Positions 17,038 through 26,799 of a stretch of DNA of 64,000 nucleotides are shown piece after piece. Origin of the DNA: Phenylobacterium sp. Lineage in GTDB: Bacteria > Pseudomonadota > Alphaproteobacteria > Caulobacterales > Caulobacteraceae. Location of the stretch: NCBI RefSeq assembly GCF_030651185.1, contig NZ_JAUSCJ010000013.1, forward strand, positions 124,001 through 188,000, in the 5' to 3' direction. The stretch's first letter is position 1. Every line of letters starts with the position of its first letter. The notes under the pieces were generated by a model, which was not told where the DNA came from, did no database searches, and worked only from the letters and a program-made list of their open reading frames with translations. A program made the position numbers and the translations under genes.

Positions 17038-18255
17038 TTATCCCTCGCCCTTCCTCGGCAGGGCCAGGAACCGCAGCGCCAGGGCCGAGCCGATCAGGGC
17101 GATGAACATGGTCAGGGCCATGGGCCGCGCTGTGCCGTCGTGCAGGAGGCCGGTGAGGCCTGAGGCGAGCGCGCCGACCCCGAAGGAGGCGCCGCCCATC
17201 AGGGCCGAGACGGAGCCCGCCCGGCGGGTGTCGACGTTGAGCGCGCCGGCCATGGTGTTGCCCTGCATGAAGCCGTAGGTCCCCAGCAGGATGAAGAGCA
17301 TGGGCAGGACCGTCCACGGCCCGCCGATGCCGGTGACCGCGGCCAGCGCCAGCAGGGCGCCGGCGAAGACCGAGGCCAGGCTCGCGCGGCTGAGCACCTC
17401 GTCCGGCGTCGCGCGGCGCAGGGCGTAGCGGTTGATCTGGCTTGACCCGATGACGGCGGCGGCGTTCAGGCCGAACAGCCACGGGAACTGGGTGGGCGTG
17501 GCGCCATAGGTCCCCATCAGGAGTTCCGGCGAGGCGGAGATGTAGGTGAACAGGGTCGCCCCGTTCAGGGCCCCGGCCAGGCAGTAGCCGATCAGGCGCC
17601 GCTGCTTCAGCAGGGCCATATAGGCGCCGAAGGGGCTCTCCGACATGGCCTGGGCCAGGGTCTCGGGCGAGCGCGACTCCTTCATCCGCCACAGGGAGGC
17701 GCCGCCCACCACCAGGCCGAAGGCCGCCAGGAACCAGAAGTTCAGCCGCCAGCCGCCGGCCACCAGCAGGGCCGCGCCGAGCAGGGGCGCCAGGATGGGC
17801 GCCAGGCCCATGATCAGGGTCATGAGCGACAGCATCCGCGCCGTCTCGGTGTGGTTGAAGCGGTCGCGGACCACGGCGCGGGCCACCACGCCGCCGGCGC
17901 AGCCGCCCAGGGCCTGGATGAACCGCGCGCCGATCAACATCTCCGGCGATGACGCCAGGGCGCAGGCGATGGAGGCCAGGATGTAGATGGCCACCCCCAC
18001 CACAATGGGCGGACGGCGGCCGAAGCGGTCGGAGGCCGGTCCGTAGATGAACTGGCCGATGGCCATGCCGGCGAAGAAGGCCGCCAGGGTGCCCTGGGTC
18101 TGGGCCGGGCTGGCGCCAAGATCCGCCCCGATCGCCGGCAGGCTGGAGAGATACATGTCGATGGACATCGGCGCGAAGGCCGTCAGGGATCCCAGCAGGA
18201 TCACCAGGCCCCAGGGGGTCTTTTCCGGGACGTACGGCGCGCGGGGATCGTTCAT
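17038..18255 (-). CDS. Bcr/CflA family multidrug efflux MFS transporter
   Basis: A 405-residue, twelve-helix drug:proton antiporter of the Bcr/CflA group. Landmarks are SIDMYLSSLPAIGADLG in helix 1, GQFIYGPASDRFGRRPP after helix 2 and QALGGCAGGVVARAVVRDRF (motif C region) in helices 4-5. Members export chloramphenicol, bicyclomycin, sulfonamides or metabolites; the substrate here is not readable. The ATG is at 18255. It is upstream of, and on the same strand as, the HigBA module, with 32 bases between. It is divergent from the epoxide hydrolase. Confidence 0.9.
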   Translation of the reverse strand: MNDPRAPYVPEKTPWGLVILLGSLTAFAPMSIDMYLSSLPAIGADLGASPAQTQGTLAAFFAGMAIGQFIYGPASDRFGRRPPIVVGVAIYILASIACALASSPEMLIGARFIQALGGCAGGVVARAVVRDRFNHTETARMLSLMTLIMGLAPILAPLLGAALLVAGGWRLNFWFLAAFGLVVGGASLWRMKESRSPETLAQAMSESPFGAYMALLKQRRLIGYCLAGALNGATLFTYISASPELLMGTYGATPTQFPWLFGLNAAAVIGSSQINRYALRRATPDEVLSRASLASVFAGALLALAAVTGIGGPWTVLPMLFILLGTYGFMQGNTMAGALNVDTRRAGSVSALMGGASFGVGALASGLTGLLHDGTARPMALTMFIALIGSALALRFLALPRKGEG

Positions 18256-18351
18256 GGTCTGGTTCTAACCCGGTTCGTCGAGGTGGGAAGGCTTGCCTTC
18301 CCCGACCGGAAGCCCTGCACCATGGGTCAAACGCACAAGGAAACGCCGCCC

Positions 18352-19362
18352 ATGTCCGCCGCCCTCGCCCGCCAGATGCCGCCCGTGCAGCACGCCGCCG
18401 TCAACGGCATCGACATGGCCTACTATGAGGTGGGCCCGCGCGGGCAAGGCGTGCCGATCATCTTCTGCCACGGCTTCCCGGAACTGGCCTTCTCCTGGCG
18501 CCACCAGCTGGCCGCCTGCGAGGCCGCCGGGCGCTGGGCCATCGCGCCCGATCAGCGCGGCTACGGCCTGACCTCCCGCCCCGACGCGGTGACCGACTAC
18601 GACATGGAGCACCTGACCGGCGACCTGGTCGGCCTGATGGATCACCTGAAGATCGACAAGGCGATCTTCTGCGGCCACGACTGGGGCGGCATCATCGTCT
18701 GGCAGATGCCGCTGATGCATCCCGACCGCTGCGCCGGGGTGATCGGACTGAACACCCCCTTCATGCGCCGCTCGCCCTTCGACCCCATCGCGGCCATGCG
18801 CATGGCGTTCGGCGAGGACATGTACATCGTCTGGTTCCAGAAGCCGGGCGTGGCTGACGCGGTCCTGGGCGCTGACGCCGACAAGACCATGCGCTTCTTC
18901 ATGCGCAAGCCCGACGCCACCCCCATGGACGCCGGGGCGGGCCTCGACATGTCCTCGGCCGCGCCGGAGGGCCAGTCGACCTTCGCCTTCGGCGACCTGC
19001 TGAACGCCTGGGACAAGTCCGACACCGCCAACCAATTGCTGACGCCTGAGGAACTGGCCGCCTTCGTGGAGACCTTCGAGGCCACCGGCTTCACCGGCGG
19101 CATCAACTGGTACCGCAACTTCACCCGCAACTGGGAGCGGTCCGCCGACCTGCCCACCCGCGTCGACGGCATCCCCTGCCTGATGATCATGGCCGAGAAG
19201 GACGTGGTGCTCTCGCCGGCCATGGCCGACGGCATGGAGGAGGCGATCGGTGATCTTGAGAAGGTGCTGGTGAAGGATTCCGGCCACTGGACGCAGCAAG
19301 AAAAGCCCAAAGAGGTCAATGACCTCATCCTCGGCTGGATGGACCGCCGCTTCCCGCGCTAG
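18352..19362 (+). CDS. Epoxide hydrolase-like alpha/beta hydrolase
   Basis: A 336-residue alpha/beta hydrolase that reads as a soluble epoxide hydrolase. HGFPE (residues 40-44) forms the oxyanion region, the nucleophile is D110 in FCGHDWGG, and the catalytic histidine is in KDSGHWTQQEKP near the C-terminus. Such enzymes open epoxides to diols. AAGGAA precedes the ATG at 18352 at good distance; an ATG at 18322 would add ten residues. The proline iminopeptidase gene starts ten bases downstream and is probably cotranscribed. Confidence 0.87.
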   Translation: MSAALARQMPPVQHAAVNGIDMAYYEVGPRGQGVPIIFCHGFPELAFSWRHQLAACEAAGRWAIAPDQRGYGLTSRPDAVTDYDMEHLTGDLVGLMDHLKIDKAIFCGHDWGGIIVWQMPLMHPDRCAGVIGLNTPFMRRSPFDPIAAMRMAFGEDMYIVWFQKPGVADAVLGADADKTMRFFMRKPDATPMDAGAGLDMSSAAPEGQSTFAFGDLLNAWDKSDTANQLLTPEELAAFVETFEATGFTGGINWYRNFTRNWERSADLPTRVDGIPCLMIMAEKDVVLSPAMADGMEEAIGDLEKVLVKDSGHWTQQEKPKEVNDLILGWMDRRFPR

Positions 19363-19372
19363 ACTGCGGGGG

Positions 19373-20365
19373 ATGGAACGCAACACCCCGCCGCCCGCCC
19401 TCTCCTCCTCCACGAACCGGCGCGGCCTGTTCCCGGAGAGCGAGCCCTTCACCTATGGGTGGATGCCGACCGGGAGCGAGCACGAGATCTTCTACGAGGT
19501 CTGCGGCAATCCCGAGGGCAAGCCCTGCGTGATCCTGCATGGCGGCCCCGGCGGGGCGATCAACTCGACCATGCGGCGGTTCTTCAACCCGTCGAAGTGG
19601 AAGATGGTGCTGTTCGATCAGCGCGGCTGCGGCAAGTCACGGCCCAACGCCAGCCTGGACGACAACACCACCTGGTCGCTGATCGACGACATCGAGCGCC
19701 TGCGCATTCATCTGGGCGTCGAGAAGTGGACCGTGTTCGGCGGCTCCTGGGGCTCGACCCTGGCCCTGGCCTACGCCATCACCCATCCGCAGCGGGTCGA
19801 GGCCCTGGTCCTGCGCGGGGTCTTCCTGCTGACCCAGCGGGAGCTGCGGTGGTTCTATCAGGACGGCGCGTCCTTCCTGTTCCCCGACGCCTGGCAGAAA
19901 TTCCTGGCCCCGATCCCGGAGGCCGAGCGCGGCGACCTGGTCACCGCCTATCACCGCCGCCTGACCCACACAGACCGCCGCGTCCAGGCCGAGGCCGCCG
20001 CGGCCTGGAGCCAGTGGGAGGGTGACACCATCTCCATCCGCGGCCCGGAAGCCCGGCCCTCGAAGTTCAACGAGATCGACTTCGCCATCGCCTTTGCGCG
20101 GATCGAGTGCCACTTCTTCGCCAACAAGGGCTTTTTCAGCGAGGACGGCTGGATCCTGAAGAACATCGGCAAGATCCGCGGCATTCCCGGCTGGATCGTC
20201 CAGGGCCGCTTCGACGTGGTCACGCCCATGGAGAGCGCCTGGACCCTCAAGACCGCCTGGCCCGAGGCCCGCTTCGAGGTGGTCTGGGACGCCGGCCACG
20301 CCTCGACGGAACCGGGCATCGTCGATGGGCTGGTGCGCGCGACGGACCAGGCGTTCTCGGTTTAA
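19373..20365 (+). CDS. pip: Proline iminopeptidase
   Basis: A 330-residue alpha/beta hydrolase of peptidase family S33 that removes N-terminal proline from peptides. The signature HGGPGG is at residues 56-61, FDQRGCGKSRP follows, and the nucleophile is S125 in FGGSWGSTLALAY. The acid and base of the triad are expected in QGRFDVVTP and WDAGHAS. Length is standard. The ATG at 19373 has a GGGGG site two bases upstream. It ends 157 bases before the convergent rodA, and that gap is filled by a structured repeat. Confidence 0.93.
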   Translation: MERNTPPPALSSSTNRRGLFPESEPFTYGWMPTGSEHEIFYEVCGNPEGKPCVILHGGPGGAINSTMRRFFNPSKWKMVLFDQRGCGKSRPNASLDDNTTWSLIDDIERLRIHLGVEKWTVFGGSWGSTLALAYAITHPQRVEALVLRGVFLLTQRELRWFYQDGASFLFPDAWQKFLAPIPEAERGDLVTAYHRRLTHTDRRVQAEAAAAWSQWEGDTISIRGPEARPSKFNEIDFAIAFARIECHFFANKGFFSEDGWILKNIGKIRGIPGWIVQGRFDVVTPMESAWTLKTAWPEARFEVVWDAGHASTEPGIVDGLVRATDQAFSV

Positions 20366-20373
20366 GGCTCAAG

Positions 20374-20514
20374 CCTTCCCCCTCGATGGGGGAAGGTTGG
20401 ATGGGGGTGTACCTGCTGAGTTCGGGCGAACGCCTAGGTCGGCGCCGACCTCTATCTCAGCCCACCACCCTGCACTCACCCCCATCCCTGCCCTTCCCCC
20501 ATCGAGGGGGAAGG
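20374..20514. repeat. Family A structured repeat, copy 1 (convergent pip/rodA gap)
   Basis: A 141-bp element with 23-bp terminal arms (20374-20396 and 20492-20514) that are exact reverse complements. Each arm is itself a hairpin (CCTTCCCCC, five bases, GGGGGAAGG). A second nested pair, GGATGGGGGTG and CACCCCCATCC, lies inside. It fills the gap between two convergent genes and probably ends transcription from both sides. Confidence 0.85.
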
Positions 20515-20522
20515 AAGTGTGG

Positions 20523-21680
20523 TTAGAGGAAGCTGCCCTTGCCGCTGGTGACTTCCGAATAGCGGTGGACGCGGACGGCCTGGACGAGGCCAAAGCCGAT
20601 CATCACCGTCGCCATGACGGTGCCGCCGTAGGACAGCATCGGCATCGGCACGCCGACCACCGGCGCCAGGCCCATGACCATGCCGCCATTGATCATCACA
20701 TAGAGGGCGAAGGTCGCCGTCACCCCGGCGGCTGAGAGCCGCCCGAAGTGGGAGTGGGCGAGCGCGGCGGTGCGCAGGGCCATGAAGATCACCACGGCGT
20801 AGAGGAACAGCACCGAGAAACAGCCCACGAAGCCGAACTCCTCGGCCAGGGTCGCGAAGATGAAGTCGGTCTGCTTCTCGGGCAGGAAGTTGAGCTGACT
20901 CTGCGAGCCCAGGCCGTAGCCCTTGCCGAGGAAACCCCCGGAGCCGAGCGCGATCTTCGATTGCAGGATGTGGTAGCCGGAGCCCGACGGGTCGCTCTCC
21001 GGGTCCAGGAAGGTGAAGATGCGTTTGCGCTGGTAGTCGTGCAGCACGAACATCACCATCGGCGGCACCGACACCGCCGCGGCGCCGAGGCCCGTGGCGA
21101 TCACCCGCCAGTCGAGGCCGGCCAGCACCACCACCGCGACCCCGGTCATCAGGATCAGCATGGCGGTGCCCAGGTCGGGCTGGTGCGCCACCAGGACCAC
21201 CGGGGCGGCGATCATCAGGACCGGCACCAGCAGCCACCAGGAGAAGCGGGCGTCATCGGCGGAGATCGAGTGATAGAACCGCGCCAGGCCCAGCACGATC
21301 CCCAGCTTCATCACCTCCGACGGCTGGAAGCTGCCCAGCGGCCCGAGATCCAGCCAGCGTTGCGCGCCCATGCGCACGTCGCCGATCGCCTCCACCAGGA
21401 TCAGCAGCACCAGCCCCACCCCATAGAGGGGATAGGCGATGGCGAACCAGACCCGCAGATCGACCATGGCAAGAACCACCATGATCACGAACATGATGCC
21501 GAAGCGCAGCAGGTGCGCCCCGGCCCACGGCTCCCAGGAGGAGCCGGCGATGGAGAACATCATCAGGGCCCCGGCCCCGGCGATCAGGCACAGGGCCAGC
21601 GAGAACAGCCAGTCGATCTCGCTGAACTTGACGACAAGCCGGTCGCGTTCGCCGGGCCGGGTCAGCGCGCTGACGGTCAT
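20523..21680 (-). CDS. rodA: Rod shape-determining glycosyltransferase RodA
   Basis: A SEDS-family peptidoglycan polymerase of 385 residues with about ten membrane helices. It works with PBP2 (the mrdA product next door) in the elongasome to polymerise lipid II during lateral growth. Family landmarks are WLDLGPLGSFQPSEVMKLG, VAHQPDLGTAMLIL, the loop GSGYHILQSKIALGSGG and LPEKQTDFIFATLAEEFGF. The N-terminus is at an ATG (21680) that overlaps the mrdA stop by four bases. It is the last gene of the mreBCD-mrdA-rodA operon. Confidence 0.96.
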   Translation of the reverse strand: MTVSALTRPGERDRLVVKFSEIDWLFSLALCLIAGAGALMMFSIAGSSWEPWAGAHLLRFGIMFVIMVVLAMVDLRVWFAIAYPLYGVGLVLLILVEAIGDVRMGAQRWLDLGPLGSFQPSEVMKLGIVLGLARFYHSISADDARFSWWLLVPVLMIAAPVVLVAHQPDLGTAMLILMTGVAVVVLAGLDWRVIATGLGAAAVSVPPMVMFVLHDYQRKRIFTFLDPESDPSGSGYHILQSKIALGSGGFLGKGYGLGSQSQLNFLPEKQTDFIFATLAEEFGFVGCFSVLFLYAVVIFMALRTAALAHSHFGRLSAAGVTATFALYVMINGGMVMGLAPVVGVPMPMLSYGGTVMATVMIGFGLVQAVRVHRYSEVTSGKGSFL

Positions 21681-23668
21681 ATGCGGTCTCCCGGCGGCGG
21701 CGCCGCAGTCGGCGGCGCGGCGGCGACAGGCGCCTCGGGCGCCGCGCCTTCGGCCAGGCCGTCCGGCGTGAGCTCGGGCATCGGCAGGGGCTTCTCGATG
21801 CGGGCGCGGATCTCCGGATCCTTCAGCAGGGCCACCCGCATCACCTCGCGGGCGCGCGGCGCACCGGCCGTGGCGCCCCCCAGGCCGCCGTGCTCGACGA
21901 TCACCGAGATCGCATAGCGCGGCGCGTCATAGGGCGCGAAGGCGACGAACAGGTTGTGGTCCTTCAGCTTCCATTGGACGCTGGCCGAGTTGCGGTCGGC
22001 GACGTTGTCATAGCTGCGGACCTGGGCGGTGCCGGTCTTGCCGGCCATCATCACATCCCCGAGCCCGAGCTGACTCTGCCGATAGGCGGTGCCGGTGACA
22101 TCGTTGGCCACCGCGATCATGGCGCCGCGCACATAGTCGACGTGCTCCTGCTTGAACGGCAGGTCGGGCACGGCCGCGCCGCTGGGCAGCTCCTTGCCGC
22201 CGATCGAGCGCACCAGGCGAGGGTTCAACGCCTTGCGCCCGTTGGCCAGCCGCGCGGTCATCACCGCCAGCTGCAGGGCGTTGACGTTCACATAGCCCTG
22301 GCCGATCCCGTAGCTGACGGAGTCGCCCGGCTGCCAGACCGGCTCGCGCTTGACCGCCTTGCGCTTCCATTCCCGCGAGCCGACGATGCCCTTCTTCTGG
22401 CCGGGAATGCCCAGGTCGAAGACCTGACCGAAGCCGAGCGCATGGGCCGCCCGCGCGATGGGGTCGGGCCCGACCTTCAGGGCCGTCTGGTAGAAGTAGA
22501 TGTCGCAGGAGTTCTTGATGGCGTCGTGCATGTTCTGCGAGCCGTGCCCGCCATGCTTCCAGCAGCGCCAGGTGCGGCCGCCATAGTACCAGCCGCCCGA
22601 ACAGTTGACCCGGATTTCCGGGTCGACGCCCGCCTCCAGGGCCGCCAGGGCCACCGTCGGCTTGAAGGTCGAGCCGGGCGGGTAGAGGCCTGACATGGCC
22701 TTGTCCAGCAGCGGCTTGCGTTCATAGTTGGCCAGCGCCCGGTACTCCGAACCCGTCATGCCGCGCACGAAGCGGTTGGCGTCGAAGCTGGGGGCCGAGG
22801 CCATGCAAAGCACATCGCCCGTGCGGCAGTCGAGCATGACCACCGCCCCGCTCTCGTCACCCATGACCTCAAGCGCGCGGGTCTGGATATCGGCGTCGAG
22901 GGAAAGCTGGATTTCAGCGCCCGGAGTGGCGGGAATGTCGCCGCCGGAGTCCTGGCGGACCTCGCGGCCGTTGGCGTCGACCTCCACCTTCTGAGCGCCG
23001 GGCCGCCCCCGCAGGCGCAGGTCGAAGGCTTTCTCGACGCCCTGGCGTCCGATCCGGAAGCCGGGGTGCAGCATGATGGCCTCGGAGTTGGGGCCGGTGG
23101 GCTGCAGGTCTTCCTTGTTCACCTTGGCCACGTAGCCGATCACGTGGGCGAAGGCCCCGCCGTGCGGATAGACGCGGACCTCGCCCATGTCGGCGGTGAC
23201 GCCGGGCAATTCCGGGGCGCGGACATTGATGGCGGAGAACTGCTCCCAGCTCATATCCTCCATCACCGAGACCGGTGAGCGTTTGGGCGCGCGGATCAGA
23301 TCCTTGGTCAGACGGGCCTGGCGCGCGGCGTCCAGGGGGACGAAGTGGGCCAGGGTCTTGAGCGTTCCCTCGGGATCCATCTTCCCGTCCTTGGCCACCA
23401 GCAGGCGGAAGTTCGGGCGGTTGGAGGCCAGGATGACGCCGTTGCGGTCGACGATCAGGCCGCGGGGCGGCGGCACCAGCCGGAAGTTGAACTGGTTGGA
23501 GGCCGACATCTTCTCGTAGCGCTGGGCCTCCACGAGCTGGAGGTGGGCCAGGCGTCCGGTGAGCGCCAGCAGGCCCAGGCCCGACAGGCCGCCCATCAGG
23601 AAGGCGCGGCGGTGGAAGACCCCCTGCCGCTCATTGACCTCGGTGAAGAAGATAGAGGGCTCGCTCAT
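21677..23668 (-). CDS. mrdA: Penicillin-binding protein 2 (MrdA)
   Basis: The elongasome transpeptidase, 663 residues. One N-terminal membrane anchor (about residues 22-42) is followed by the dimerisation domain and the transpeptidase domain. The active-site serine motif STFK is near residue 331 (LYPPGSTFKPTVAL), the second motif is SCD in NSCDIYFYQ and the third is KTGTAQ near residue 541. Residues after about 625 form an Ala/Pro-rich tail (APEAPVAAAPPTAAPPPG). The ATG is at 23668. It starts 12 bases after the mreD stop and overlaps rodA by four bases. It is a target of mecillinam-type beta-lactams in relatives. Confidence 0.96.
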   Translation of the reverse strand: MSEPSIFFTEVNERQGVFHRRAFLMGGLSGLGLLALTGRLAHLQLVEAQRYEKMSASNQFNFRLVPPPRGLIVDRNGVILASNRPNFRLLVAKDGKMDPEGTLKTLAHFVPLDAARQARLTKDLIRAPKRSPVSVMEDMSWEQFSAINVRAPELPGVTADMGEVRVYPHGGAFAHVIGYVAKVNKEDLQPTGPNSEAIMLHPGFRIGRQGVEKAFDLRLRGRPGAQKVEVDANGREVRQDSGGDIPATPGAEIQLSLDADIQTRALEVMGDESGAVVMLDCRTGDVLCMASAPSFDANRFVRGMTGSEYRALANYERKPLLDKAMSGLYPPGSTFKPTVALAALEAGVDPEIRVNCSGGWYYGGRTWRCWKHGGHGSQNMHDAIKNSCDIYFYQTALKVGPDPIARAAHALGFGQVFDLGIPGQKKGIVGSREWKRKAVKREPVWQPGDSVSYGIGQGYVNVNALQLAVMTARLANGRKALNPRLVRSIGGKELPSGAAVPDLPFKQEHVDYVRGAMIAVANDVTGTAYRQSQLGLGDVMMAGKTGTAQVRSYDNVADRNSASVQWKLKDHNLFVAFAPYDAPRYAISVIVEHGGLGGATAGAPRAREVMRVALLKDPEIRARIEKPLPMPELTPDGLAEGAAPEAPVAAAPPTAAPPPGDRI

Positions 23669-23680
23669 GCGCCCGACGTC

Positions 23681-24196
23681 CTATCGGAACCGAACATCGG
23701 CATCCTCGAACCTGTCGATGAGCCGGTGTGCGAAGGGGTAGAGCAGGATTGTGGCGAGGAATTGCCAGAACACCGCGATCAGGCTGGGCGAGGCGCGCGC
23801 GTCCAGCCGCGTGAACAGGAAGCCCGCCAGGCTGGCGATGGCGCAGGCCGCGGCGAACCAGGCCCACATCATCGGCCGGCTCTGCCCCACCAGCCAGTTG
23901 CGGCAGAGCAGGATCACGCCATAGGCGGTCAGCAGGGACAGGGCCCACAGCCCGACCGGCGAGCCCCAGAAGATGTCGAGGATCAGCCCCATCAGCAGCA
24001 CGCCGAAGGGCGCCAGGATCGAAGGCCGGATCACCGCCCAGGCGAAGGCCGGGACCATGCAGAACACCGGCTCAGGCAGTTGCAGGGTGAAGACCCTCAG
24101 CGGAATGCCAAACGCCAGGGTCCAGCCCAGGCACTGGAGCATGGGAAAGCCAAGCCAGCGCCACGGATCCAGAGGACGGGCCGCTGAGAGGCTCAA
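23681..24196 (-). CDS. mreD: Rod shape-determining protein MreD
   Basis: A 171-residue membrane protein with five or six helices, the least conserved elongasome subunit, which links MreC to the membrane. LQLPEPVFCMVPAFAWAVIRPS and GLILDIFWGSPVGLWAL are typical of the alphaproteobacterial branch. The only start that keeps the N-terminus is a TTG at 24196-24194 that overlaps the mreC stop as TTGA, so translation is probably coupled to mreC. The next methionine would cut into the first helix. Confidence 0.88.
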   Translation of the reverse strand: MSLSAARPLDPWRWLGFPMLQCLGWTLAFGIPLRVFTLQLPEPVFCMVPAFAWAVIRPSILAPFGVLLMGLILDIFWGSPVGLWALSLLTAYGVILLCRNWLVGQSRPMMWAWFAAACAIASLAGFLFTRLDARASPSLIAVFWQFLATILLYPFAHRLIDRFEDADVRFR

Positions 24197-25320
24197 AATG
24201 GCGCCTCCGCCGGGGCGGTCGCGGTGGGCGCGGGGGTCGGGGCCGGGGTTGGCGCAGGCGGCTTGGGCGCAGCGGGCTTGGGCTTGGGCGCGGCGGGTTT
24301 CGGGGTCGCGGGTTTGGGCGTAGCCGGCTTGGCCGGCGTCACGGTGGTCGCGGTGATGGTGGTCGGCGGCTTGGCGACGGGCGCGCCGGGAACCGGGGCC
24401 ACGCCCACGCCCGCGACGGGTCCGGACGGCGGCGGCACGGGCATCTTGTCCAGCTCGTCCTTCTGGGCCTTCTCCAGCTGGGAGAAGTCCTGGAACAGCA
24501 GGATGCGGACGAAGTCGATGGGAGCGGCGTCGGAGGCCAGGATCACCCGCCAGCGGCCGTCCAGGCCCTTCACGGCCACGCCCACCGGCAGGCCGCGCGG
24601 CAGAACCCCCCCGTCGCCGGAGGTCAGCACCCGGTCGCCCTGCTGCACCGGCGCCTTGCCGCGCAGGTAGTCGAGCTTGGGATTGGGGCCGCCATCGCCG
24701 GTCAGGATGGCCCGCGCATTCGTCCGGTCGATCATCACCGGGGTGCGCGAGGCGATGTCGGTGAGCAGCAGGATTCGGCTGGCGCCCCGGGTCACCCCGA
24801 TGACGCGGCCCACCAGGCCGCTCTCACTCATCACCGGATTGCCGGGCTGGATGTTCTTCTCCACGCCGGCGTTGGCCAGGCGGGTGTTGGCGAAGGGGCC
24901 GCGGCTGTCGGTCACCGTGCGGGCGGCGACCATCGGGATCGGCGGCTCGGTCTTCAGGCCCAGCAGGGACTTGTAGCGGTCATTGGTGTCGCGCAGGGCG
25001 ATGGCCACGTCCCGCCACTGGCGGGCTTCCTTGAGCTCGGCCTTGAGCTTGCGGTTCTCGGAGACCGCGAACAGGTAGTCGCGGATGTTCTCCATGCCCA
25101 GGCCGGTCCAGCGGCCCGGCGCGGCGAGCGCGCCACTGACCGGGGCGGCGACCGCATCGCCCACCTGGCGCGTGACGCCATAGGCTTCCGACTGAAAGGT
25201 CTCTCGGCGGTCGGACATCAGCAGGGCGACGGCCACGACGACGGCCACGATCAGAGCCACCGCGGCGGTCCACGCCAGCGGCACCTTCAGTTCGCCAAAC
25301 GGACTTTCTCGAAAAGCCAC
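24193..25320 (-). CDS. mreC: Cell shape protein MreC with long Pro/Ala-rich tail
   Basis: A 375-residue bitopic protein. It has a short cytoplasmic N-terminus, a membrane helix at about residues 15-35, a coiled coil at about 75-110 (ENRKLKAELKEARQWRD) and the two beta-barrel MreC core (TDSRGPFANTRLANAGVEKN to VRILLFQDFSQLEKAQKDE). It connects MreB and RodA/PBP2 across the periplasm. After residue 290 comes an unusual low-complexity tail of KPATP, KPAAP and PTPAP units. The start is GTG at 25320. It lies between mreB, 59 bases upstream, and mreD, which it overlaps. Confidence 0.94.
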   Translation of the reverse strand: MAFRESPFGELKVPLAWTAAVALIVAVVVAVALLMSDRRETFQSEAYGVTRQVGDAVAAPVSGALAAPGRWTGLGMENIRDYLFAVSENRKLKAELKEARQWRDVAIALRDTNDRYKSLLGLKTEPPIPMVAARTVTDSRGPFANTRLANAGVEKNIQPGNPVMSESGLVGRVIGVTRGASRILLLTDIASRTPVMIDRTNARAILTGDGGPNPKLDYLRGKAPVQQGDRVLTSGDGGVLPRGLPVGVAVKGLDGRWRVILASDAAPIDFVRILLFQDFSQLEKAQKDELDKMPVPPPSGPVAGVGVAPVPGAPVAKPPTTITATTVTPAKPATPKPATPKPAAPKPKPAAPKPPAPTPAPTPAPTATAPAEAPF

Positions 25321-25379
25321 CTAGCCGCCCGTCCTCAGGGTGACGGGACGCCCCGTTTCCCCACGCCGATCTGCAAGTA

Positions 25380-26799
<1,420 letters not shown>

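Noticed and set aside
24224..24360. Tandem repeat array or CRISPR-like pattern
   Set aside because: The periodicity is the KPATP-type coding repeat in the MreC tail, with no spacers or cas genes.
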